Shown piece by piece: positions 50,354-57,431 of a stretch of 64,000 nucleotides of DNA. This DNA comes from Candidatus Eisenbergiella stercoravium (GTDB taxonomy: Bacteria; Bacillota; Clostridia; Lachnospirales; Lachnospiraceae). Each line of letters opens with the position of its first letter. Within the stretch, counting starts at the first letter, position 1. The stretch spans positions 18,015-82,014 of the forward strand of contig DXHY01000044.1 of NCBI GenBank assembly GCA_019113175.1, read 5' to 3'. The notes below the pieces were generated by a model. It was not told the DNA's origin, did no database searches, and saw only the letters and a program-made list of their open reading frames with translations. The position numbers and the translations under genes were made by a program.

Positions 50354-51201
50354 ATGGGAGAAAAGAATGACGTTTTCTGCGCCTGGCTGGAAAAAGCAGA
50401 GATTTTTTCAGATTTTATGAATGGCGCGATGTTTGCGGGGAAGCAGAAAATTCTGCCCGGGGAGCTGAAACCGGCCCGCGGAGATTATCTTGAAAAAGAA
50501 AAAAAGCGAGGGGAAGCAGGGACGGCAGCCAGGCGCAGACGCAGTCGTGATGTGGTGAAAAAACGCTGCATGGGCGGTTCTTATTGTGTGCTTGCGGTGG
50601 AAAATCAGGCCGAACTGCACTATGCCATGCCTGTACGTTGTATGGAATATGACGCGATGGAATATACCAGCCAGCTCAGACGCATTCGGGAGAGGCACAG
50701 AAGAAATAAGGATCTGAAGGGGAGCGCACAGTTCCTCTCCGGAATTACCGGATCAATCTGGTCACTCTTGCGGATTTGCAGGAGGAGCAGTTTGAGACGG
50801 GGCTGCGCGAGGTGATCGGGATGATGAAGCGGGGACGGGACAAGAATGCGATGAGGGAATATTGCAGGAAGAATGAGGAACGTTTCCGAAGACTGGATGA
50901 AGAAACCTATGATGTAATCAGCGTGATGATTCATCACAGAAAGCTGGAGGATTATAAAGAAAACTGTCGGGTAGAGAAAGGACGGATTGATATGTGTCAG
51001 GCTCTGGAAGAAATGATGGAGGACAGCAGACAGGAAGGAAGACAGGAAGGATTACTGGATGGAGAGAAAAGACTTGCGGATCTGGTAAGTATGCTGCTGA
51101 CAACCGGCCGGGTAGAGGATATAAGAAAAGCCATGGATAACAGCGAATTCCGCAGAGAGCTGTACAGAGAATGCGGAATTGATGGTGAAAGCGGGGAGTG
51201 A
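50354..51201 (+). pseudogene. Rpn-type PD-(D/E)XK nuclease/transposase, frameshifted with internal deletion
   Basis: The first part (50354-50760) reads as the N-terminus of the Rpn nuclease family: SRDVVKKR, VLAVENQAELHYAMPVRCMEYDAMEY, and LKGSAQFLSGI. Then the frame is lost, and the C-terminal part continues in another frame from about 50751 (INLVTLADLQEEQFETGLREVIGMM to IDMCQALEEMMEDSRQEGRQEG). About 70-80 residues that should hold the rest of the nuclease fold are absent between them. The joint points to deletion and frameshift, so no active nuclease is expected. ATG 50354 has GGAGAGAAAGT upstream. Confidence 0.8.
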
Positions 51202-51245
51202 CAGTAATGCAGGAAAGAAACGCTCAGAGAACGGACAGAGACTGT

Positions 51246-51503
51246 ATGAAAGTGGCAGTTCTCTCAGATACTCATAATCTTCTCAGGCCGCAGGCCGCGA
51301 CACTGTCTGGAACGCGTGATGCGGTAATCCATGCCGGAGATATTGCTTCTTTGCAACTCATGGATGCTGTCGGGGAGGCGGCGGGACAGGAGACGCCTGT
51401 TTCCTTCGTGTGGGGGAACAACGACGAAGAATGGGCGGAAGGACTGCCGGAAAGCCATTGTTTTACACTGGGCATCATTTCCTTTTTCCTGGTTCACAAT
51501 TGA
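51246..51503 (+). pseudogene. YfcE-like phosphodiesterase, truncated
   Basis: Residues MKVAVLSDTHNLLR, VIHAGDIASLQLMD, VWGNNDEEWAEGLPE and FLVHN match the first half of the YfcE/MJ0936 metallophosphoesterase family. The frame stops after VHN, where intact proteins continue for about 65-75 more residues with the metal-binding GHSH motif. No continuation was seen in any frame downstream to 51550. The metal site is therefore incomplete. The ATG at 51246 matches the normal family start; an in-frame GTG at 51198 overlaps the Rpn pseudogene stop. Confidence 0.7.
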
Positions 51504-51589
51504 GGTAAACCGGCAGACCGGAGCGGGCTGAATAGGGCGGATTTCTTCGTCCTGTAATGGAAAAGGAAGCTGAAAAAGGAGAGAACGGA

Positions 51590-51934
51590 ATGGCGTTTCC
51601 TGCGATAGATAAGAAAAGAACAGGGGAAAGGATCCGCTGGTTCATGGAAAAAAGAGGGATGAATCCTGTGGATATTCAGACATATCTCGGTCTGTCCTGC
51701 GTGCAGACGGTTTATCGCTGGCTGGATGGAACGAATATCCCCAGTGTGGATAACTTATATGCCCTAAGCAGTCTTTTACATGCGGACATGGATGATCTGG
51801 TCGCCGGAACAGCGGATTATGGGCGTCCGGCCCGGTCGGTTTACGACTGGCATAAATGTCTTATCCCGGACGGCTTTCACAGAAGGGTGCTCTCCTATTA
51901 TGCGGCATTGTGTGCTTATGATGGAGTAGCTTAA
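51590..51934 (+). CDS. Small HTH (XRE-type) regulator
   Basis: The 114-residue protein has a single helix-turn-helix of XRE type (TGERIRWFMEKRGMNPVDIQ, then YLGLSCVQTVYRWLDGTNIP, then NLYALSSLLHADMDDLVAG). Its short C-terminal part (HRRVLSYYAALCAYDG) is not recognised. ATG 51590 follows GGAGAG; ATG 51557 is a possible earlier start. Its position among decayed genes and near the 531-residue gene suggests it belongs to the same accessory patch. Confidence 0.75.
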   Translation: MAFPAIDKKRTGERIRWFMEKRGMNPVDIQTYLGLSCVQTVYRWLDGTNIPSVDNLYALSSLLHADMDDLVAGTADYGRPARSVYDWHKCLIPDGFHRRVLSYYAALCAYDGVA

Positions 51935-52063
51935 TGGGAAATGTCCGTGATGTGCGGACAGAAAGCGGCGGCAGTGCGGCGGAACAGAAAAATTGAATTT
52001 TGCGTTCAATGACAGCAGAACCCATGCAGGTTATACTTTTTGTACCACAGGAAACGGATGTTT

Positions 52064-52112
52064 TGTTACATGTCATACCCTGACCGCGCACTTGGTGTGT
52101 GGCAAGAATGAT
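52064..52112. repeat. CTGACC hairpin repeat, copy 1
   Basis: GTTACATGTCATACCCTGACCGCGCAC is followed by a degenerate GTGTGTGGCAAG arm. The same sequence word, with a better preserved GCGTGGTCAG arm, is at 53731 and 62130. Confidence 0.65.
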
Positions 52113-52151
52113 ACGACAGTGTTTTCCTGCAGGAAAAGAAAGGAGGCCGGC

Positions 52152-53747
52152 ATGGGTATTTTTATTGATCTGTATGTGGCGGGAGAGGTGACGGACGAGG
52201 AATGGGCACCGGTCTATGAGGAAAGTCTCAGGCTGGCGGAAGCTTTTCATCTGATGGATTCCGGGATTCTTGAGGTTTATGGACAGAAACTGGTCTGCGG
52301 AGTTCCGACAGGAAGCAGGAACCGGGATAAGGGATGGTGTGCCATTGGGGACAGCGTAACGATGGGACGGGCGGAGGAGCAGACTCTTCCGGCCCGGCTG
52401 GGCGGCCGAAGGAAAAATATAGTGATTGTACATTCCGGCTCCGCGCGGACAGCCGTATCTGATCCGCTCCTTGCAGCGGCAGCCGGGCGCACCATGCTGG
52501 AATGGCGGGATAAAAGATGCGAAGGAAGCCGGCATTTCTGGGGGAATAAGACCCAGGGAGAGGCGTATCATATGTATCTGCTCGCCATCGGGTGCATGAT
52601 TGAAGACCGGCTGAGGGGAAGAGCCTGCGTGGATGGAGATATCACGCTGGGACAGTGCAGGAGGGCTGTTCGGATGGCAACCCGATATCTGGACAGGCCG
52701 GTAAGGCTGCCTGCCCGCTGTGTGCCGGAGCGCCTGTACAGACGGATCCGCGCCCTCCCGCTGAAAAAACAGGAGGTGCTGAATGTCTTTCACAATCTGT
52801 ATCTCGGCATACCGGATGAGGAATACGGAAAATTTATAAGGGAGCACTTTTCAAGAGAAGAACAGGCTTTTTTCTGGAAGCGGGAATTTAAGAATCTGAG
52901 GATCGGTTCCCCGGGCTTCGCGTCAGCGCTCAGAGACTATCTGAATCTGGGCAACAGTCTGGAGGATCTCTGCCGCTATGTGCAGTTTGTGGATCGGGAC
53001 GGAACGGAATATTATAAACCGTTTGTGGAAGAAATCATGAAGTCAAAGCTGTTTCTGAAGAAAAAGGATCTGCGCGACTGTCTGGAAATCAACAGGGAAG
53101 AGGAGGCGCCATATTCGATTTATACGCTGCTGGCGCAGTTTGCTCTGGCCGGCGCGAAGAATTACAGCGTGGACCGCTATATTCCGCCGGAGGAGATACG
53201 GGAAACGCTGGAACGCTTTATCGGCGGCTATTGCGATGTGGCGGGGATCATGGCGGATTTCCTGAAAGCTTCGGCAAAGAAGGAGGAACCGGCGACGGTC
53301 CTGAATGATCTCATGGAAAAGAAGCTGGAGACACTGCAGAAGCAGCGGGAGGAATATGATATCTGCGGATACCAGGAGCTGCTTTATTACGAACCCGGAG
53401 ACCGGATTGATCCGGAAGTGGAGGAACGCTGTCTGAAGTTTCTGAAATTTTATAAGGGAATATGTGAGGAGGACTGCTTTGAACAGCTTATGAAAAGCTC
53501 CGCCGGGGAGAAGAATTCCTTTCTCGCTTTTCAGAACGTGGACGTATTTCTTATGGAGGAGAAATGGAAGAAAATTTTTGCGGATGTAGAGGAGCATCCG
53601 GAGCGCTTTGAACGGTACTACCCGATGGTCAGGGTTCAGGGGGATGAGAACACAAGATGGATCATATACGCTTATGTCACGAATGACGCGCTGTTCCGGT
53701 ATTTTGAAGAACGGATGAAAGAACCGGAGTTACATGTCGCACCCTGA
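52152..53747 (+). CDS. Large protein of unknown function between two repeats
   Basis: The 531-residue protein has no domain I can name, though similar unnamed proteins exist in Lachnospiraceae. Features that look conserved are an N-terminal MGIFIDLYVAGEVTDEEWAPVYEESL block, GWCAIGDSVTMGRAEE, HFWGNKTQGEAYHMYLLAIGCMIE, RCVPERLYRRIRALPL and PYSIYTLLAQFALAGAKNY. There is no signal peptide or membrane segment. ATG 52152 follows AAAGGAGGCCGG. The last residues (LHVAP) and stop are encoded by the downstream hairpin repeat, and a related repeat lies upstream, so the gene sits between two repeat copies. Confidence 0.7.
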   Translation: MGIFIDLYVAGEVTDEEWAPVYEESLRLAEAFHLMDSGILEVYGQKLVCGVPTGSRNRDKGWCAIGDSVTMGRAEEQTLPARLGGRRKNIVIVHSGSARTAVSDPLLAAAAGRTMLEWRDKRCEGSRHFWGNKTQGEAYHMYLLAIGCMIEDRLRGRACVDGDITLGQCRRAVRMATRYLDRPVRLPARCVPERLYRRIRALPLKKQEVLNVFHNLYLGIPDEEYGKFIREHFSREEQAFFWKREFKNLRIGSPGFASALRDYLNLGNSLEDLCRYVQFVDRDGTEYYKPFVEEIMKSKLFLKKKDLRDCLEINREEEAPYSIYTLLAQFALAGAKNYSVDRYIPPEEIRETLERFIGGYCDVAGIMADFLKASAKKEEPATVLNDLMEKKLETLQKQREEYDICGYQELLYYEPGDRIDPEVEERCLKFLKFYKGICEEDCFEQLMKSSAGEKNSFLAFQNVDVFLMEEKWKKIFADVEEHPERFERYYPMVRVQGDENTRWIIYAYVTNDALFRYFEERMKEPELHVAP

Positions 53748-53776
53748 TCACGCACATGCTGCGTGGTCAGGAACAG
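53728..53776. repeat. CTGACC hairpin repeat, copy 2
   Basis: GTTACATGTCGCACCCTGATCACGCAC-atgct-GCGTGGTCAGG forms a near-perfect stem. It overlaps the last codons of the 531-residue gene. Confidence 0.7.
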
Positions 53777-53787
53777 AACCGAAAATT

Positions 53788-53836
53788 ACTTGACATATAT
53801 CGATGATCTATATATACTCTTATATAGATCATCGAT
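53788..53836 (+). promoter_or_regulatory. Promoter embedded in an 18-bp perfect palindrome
   Basis: TTGACA (53788-53793) and TATACT (53811-53816) are 17 bases apart. The inverted arms ATATCGATGATCTATATA (53795-53812) and TATATAGATCATCGATAT (53819-53836) cover the spacer, -10 and initial transcribed region. This is an ideal site for a dimeric repressor, or a hairpin at a mobile-element end. Confidence 0.7.
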
Positions 53837-53882
53837 ATAAGAAAGAGCGGACGAAAACCATGGCTTTCGTCCCGGAAATCTA

Positions 53883-54312
53883 TTGGCAATTGTTTCAAAT
53901 GGTAAAACATATAAGAACATCAATAAGTCGGTAAGAGTAAGGAAATTAGAAAAGAGACTGCGCAGAGAGCAAAGATGTCTCTCACGCAGATATGAAAATT
54001 TAAAGAAAGGAGGGTCCACTCAGAAGAATATACAAAATCAAAAGCTTAAAGTACAAAGACTTCATCATAAGATCGATAACATCCGTACTGACTGTATCAA
54101 TAAAACAATAGCCGAGATCGTGAAAACCAAACCATCTTATATAACTATTGAAGATTTGAATGTGTCAGGCATGATGAAGAACAGACATCTCTCGAAGACG
54201 GTTGCATCACAGAAATTTTAAGAATAATCGCTGTTTGTGTGGCTATATTGAAGACAGGGATTTTAATGCAAGTCTCAATCTTAGAGGTGCGGTAACTTAC
54301 GAGATTGCATAA
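53883..54312 (+). pseudogene. tnpB: tnpB remnant (IS200/IS605 family)
   Basis: The first part reads VSNGKTYKNINKSVRVRKLE, KLKVQRLHHKIDNIRTDCIN and KTKPSYITIEDLNVSGMMKN, typical of the TnpB central region with the first catalytic part. The N-terminal roughly 190 residues are absent. After ASQKF the frame breaks, and CGYIEDRDFNASLNLRGAVTYEIA, the zinc-ribbon and RuvC end, appears in another frame from 54229. About 60 residues are missing between. TnpB is the RNA-guided nuclease of this element; this copy cannot be functional. Confidence 0.85.
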
Positions 54313-54478
54313 TCGAGCAAACGTAAGTATGTACCGAAGGCTATTTCGGGAATTTACGACTGTGGAGTGTACAGGAACTTGCGAGTAGCATATTGCCTGC
54401 AATCGCCAAGGCATACACTTTGAAGCAGTAAGAAGTATCCGCAAGGACTTCAATTTCTCGATGTGTTGAGTATGTTTA
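54313..54478 (+). mobile_element. Probable right end and guide-RNA region of the IS605-type remnant
   Basis: Directly after the TnpB stop, the sequence TATGTACCGAAGGCTATTTCGGGAATTTACG-CTGTGGAGTGTACAGG contains small stems (CCGAA/TTCGG, CTGTGGAGTGTACAG). It ends in GACTTCAATTTCTCGATGTG. In active elements of this kind this region is the scaffold of the reRNA (omega RNA) and the right end; the bases next to the end act as guide. The exact boundary is uncertain, near 54468. Confidence 0.5.
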
Positions 54479-54504
54479 AACATATTTTGAGTGGCAGTGA
54501 TAAC

Positions 54505-54834
54505 ATGCCGATTGACAGAAGTCTGATATCAGGAAGCACAACCATGCTTCTGCTTCGTCTGCTGGAGGAAAGGGATATGTATGGGTACGAGATGATCGAG
54601 GAGCTGGAAGGACGTTCCAATCACGTATTCAGCCTGAAGGCAGGAACCCTGTATCCGCTGCTTCATTCTCTGGAGGAGAAGAATTACCTGTGCTCCTATG
54701 AGGATGAGGTAAATGGAAAGGTACGGAAATATTACAGTATTACGGATGACGGGAAAAAGTATTTAAAGAGCAGGAAGGACGAGTGGCAGGAATACGCGTC
54801 TGCAGTTGCGAATGTGCTGAATGCCTGCTCATAG
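54505..54834 (+). CDS. PadR-family transcriptional regulator
   Basis: The 109-residue protein has the PadR winged-helix pattern: MLLLRLLEERDMYGYEMIEEL, FSLKAGTLYPLLHSLEEKNYL, and RKYYSITDDGKKYL. Small PadR proteins bind drugs or other ligands and repress a nearby gene. The next gene is 49 bases downstream and encodes a membrane protein with a HAAS-type prefix, a common PadR partner. ATG 54505 has a weak ribosome site (GAGTGGCAGTG); it begins just after the IS605 remnant, so its original promoter may have been displaced. Confidence 0.88.
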   Translation: MPIDRSLISGSTTMLLLRLLEERDMYGYEMIEELEGRSNHVFSLKAGTLYPLLHSLEEKNYLCSYEDEVNGKVRKYYSITDDGKKYLKSRKDEWQEYASAVANVLNACS

Positions 54835-54883
54835 CACGGCCGCATAACACAGGCATATACAGGGACGGAGGAAGTAAACAGTC

Positions 54884-56239
54884 ATGAAAAGAAAAGAAGA
54901 ATACATACAGCTTCTGGCTGACCAGATCCGCTGCAAAAGGGCAAGAGAGGATGTGATCCGGGAAATTGAGGCGCATATTTCCGATCAGGCGCAGGAATAT
55001 GAAGCAGAGGGAATGACGCCTGAGGAGGCGCTTGCGGAAGCGGTGGAGCAGATGGGTGATCCCGTGGCGGTGGGGGTGGAGCTTGACCGTATCCACAGGC
55101 CGCGCATGGACTGGGGAATGATTGTGATGGCAGTTCTGCTCAGTCTGGGCGGGCTGGCAGTCCAGTGCGCGATTGGAAATATAACTGTGGGCAGCGCTGC
55201 CTTTGAAAGGCAGTGTCTGTGCATGGGAATCGGCTTCTGTCTCATGCTTGGTATCTGTTTTCTGGATTACAGCTTTATCGGAAAATACGCGAAGCAGCTT
55301 TTCGTTTTGTATGCCGTCGGCGTCCTTTTCTATATGACGCAGTTTTCCTTTACGGTGAACGGAATGCACAGAGGAGCGATTCTGCCCATGTATCTTTTTG
55401 TGCCGCTTTATGCGGGAATCCTGTATCAGTATCGGAAGACGGGATATGCGGGACTGATAAAGAGCATCGGTTTTCTGGTTCCTCCCCTGTGGCTGGCATG
55501 TTTTGGCATTCCTTCCCTGTCTACGGCGATCCAGCTCTTTCTGATCTGCGGAGGGATGCTCCTTTTTGCGGCCGCGAAAGGCTGGTTTTCCGTAAAAAGA
55601 AAACAGACCGCCCTCGCCCTGCTCATTGTCGGAATCATTCTGCCGTTTGCCGGAGGCGCTGCCGGTTTTGCGTTCTGGCTGGCGGATTTTCAGAAAGTGA
55701 GGATCCTTGCTTTCCTGAATCGTGGAGCTTATGCGGATGGTGCGGGATATTACTATCAGCAGGTCGCGGATGTGCTGAGCCGCGTTGACTGGATCGGCGG
55801 AGCGGCGAACGCGGAAGAAATTGTGTCACGGACGGCGCGTGGAGAGGTCAGCCTGTTCAGTCTGGTGGCGCTGTATGGAAGCCTTGTGGGATTCCTGGCC
55901 GTCTTTGCCATTGCGGCCATGGTGATCCATGCATTTTTGATTTCCGTGAAGCAGAAAAATCAGCTCGGCCTGATGGTCGGCATGGGATGTACGCTGGTTC
56001 TGGGCGTGCAGACGGTAATCGGGACGGCGGTGAATTTCGGATGCCTGCCCATTACCACAGTAACTATTCCCTTTCTGACCGGAGGAGGAACGGCGGCGAT
56101 TGTTTACAGCATTCTCATCGGTCTTCTGCTGAGCGTTTCCAGAAACCGGGATGTGCTTTCCGATCGTCTTTACCGCCCGAAATGGAAATGGCGGCTGCGC
56201 CTGGAACGGACCGGGGATATGAGAAAGCTGGGAGAATGA
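54884..56239 (+). CDS. HAAS-domain plus FtsW/RodA-like membrane protein
   Basis: The 451-residue protein starts with a soluble HAAS/permease-prefix domain (residues 1-65, EDVIREIEAHISDQAQEYEAEGM then EEALAEAVEQMGDP). It continues with about ten membrane helices. The last third resembles FtsW/RodA/SpoVE polymerases: RILAFLNRGAYADGAGYYYQQ and LPITTVTIPFLTGGGTAAI. In genuine polymerases an Asp in a PxxHxDFIF-type loop is essential. Here the matching loop reads RTARGEVSLFS, so that Asp appears absent. It may be a regulatory or non-catalytic relative. ATG 54884 follows GGGACGGAGG. Confidence 0.8.
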   Translation: MKRKEEYIQLLADQIRCKRAREDVIREIEAHISDQAQEYEAEGMTPEEALAEAVEQMGDPVAVGVELDRIHRPRMDWGMIVMAVLLSLGGLAVQCAIGNITVGSAAFERQCLCMGIGFCLMLGICFLDYSFIGKYAKQLFVLYAVGVLFYMTQFSFTVNGMHRGAILPMYLFVPLYAGILYQYRKTGYAGLIKSIGFLVPPLWLACFGIPSLSTAIQLFLICGGMLLFAAAKGWFSVKRKQTALALLIVGIILPFAGGAAGFAFWLADFQKVRILAFLNRGAYADGAGYYYQQVADVLSRVDWIGGAANAEEIVSRTARGEVSLFSLVALYGSLVGFLAVFAIAAMVIHAFLISVKQKNQLGLMVGMGCTLVLGVQTVIGTAVNFGCLPITTVTIPFLTGGGTAAIVYSILIGLLLSVSRNRDVLSDRLYRPKWKWRLRLERTGDMRKLGE

Positions 56240-56365
56240 GCACTTTTTCCAGGAAAACCGGGATAGGGTCAGCTTCACACGCCTGCAGGGAGCGCTGATC
56301 ACATGTGGACGAAAGGAAAAGCGTGAGCAGGCCGCTTCATATTCCGGCAGCAATGCATGAAATGT

Positions 56366-57205
56366 CTAAAGCAGCGCGTCCTTCCGATACTGGGAGGGCG
56401 TCCTGCCTTCCCGTTTCCGGAAAGTGGAGCAGAAGGCGGCTTCGGTGGAAAAACCGCAGTCCAGAGCGATGCGCTTGACGGAGAGGCTGGTGGACTGCAG
56501 CAGGAAGCAGGCCGCACGGATCCGGGTGGAGATCAGATACTGGTGCGGCGTAAGGCCGGTAGACTGAGAAAAAACGCGCAGAAAGTGAAAGGGACTCATT
56601 CCGGCCTTTGCGGCGAGCAACTCCAGCGGAACCGGTTCTCGGAAATGTTCATTGATATAGGCGATGCTGTCCGCTGCGGCATTTTTTTCAGGCTCTTCTC
56701 CTTTCGCTTCCTCCCCGGCAAGAAGCAGGTCAAGCAGCCGGATCAGCTGGGCGGACAGAACGGCTTCGCCGGCTGTGCCGGGCGGCCGGAGTGAGCTTCG
56801 GATCTCATCCAGAAGGCCCAGGACGTCCGAGGAAGGCGTGAGAATCCGGCCATGCCGGGCGGTGATTTCCTGGTCGTAGGCACGTGCCGTCGGTCCGTCA
56901 AAATGGAGCCAGGAGGCCTCCCAGGAATCCCGGCTTCCATAGCGGTGCGGCTGGTAGCAGTCCAGAAGGACGAGCTGGCCCGCCTCTGCTTCAAGGAACT
57001 TCCCGTCTGCTTCGATTCCGCAGTGCCCTTTTATAATATACATCAGAAGAAAGCTGTCATAGCTGTTCCGGGTGATGAAATAGCCCGGGCTGTATTTGTA
57101 ACAGCCTGAAGAGAGCGGATAGAGATACAGCCTTCTGGCCAGACTGCTGGGAGTATGAATATAATATTCGGAAACCGGGGAAATCCCCGTGGCCTTTGGC
57201 TGCAT
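56366..57205 (-). CDS. AraC-family transcriptional regulator
   Basis: The 279-residue protein has an N-terminal cupin domain (GQLVLLDCYQPHRYG near residue 85) and two C-terminal helix-turn-helix motifs (AAKAGMSPFHFLRVFSQSTG and LDCGFSTEAAFCSTFRKREGRTPSQYRK). ATG 57205 follows AAAGGAGTTCTT. It is divergent from the DUF5107 gene at 57432, with about 225 bases between, and very probably controls it in response to a sugar. A longer upstream frame on the same strand has no ribosome site. Confidence 0.9.
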   Translation of the reverse strand: MQPKATGISPVSEYYIHTPSSLARRLYLYPLSSGCYKYSPGYFITRNSYDSFLLMYIIKGHCGIEADGKFLEAEAGQLVLLDCYQPHRYGSRDSWEASWLHFDGPTARAYDQEITARHGRILTPSSDVLGLLDEIRSSLRPPGTAGEAVLSAQLIRLLDLLLAGEEAKGEEPEKNAAADSIAYINEHFREPVPLELLAAKAGMSPFHFLRVFSQSTGLTPHQYLISTRIRAACFLLQSTSLSVKRIALDCGFSTEAAFCSTFRKREGRTPSQYRKDALL

Positions 57206-57431
57206 AAGAACTCCTTTCAGACCGGAAGGCGGTCCGGCTATTATGTTTTTGGAGAGGCTTCTATCTGTATTGTAAGGAACTGACGCCAAAAAGCAACAGG
57301 AAAACAGCAATTTTTTGAAATGATTTCTCAACTTTCTGAAATGCTTTCCGAGGCCTTCCGTTCTAAAATGAAAAGGACGGCGGCATGCAGTATTTATGCA
57401 TGCATAAATGCATGAAGAAAGGGGAAAGGAT

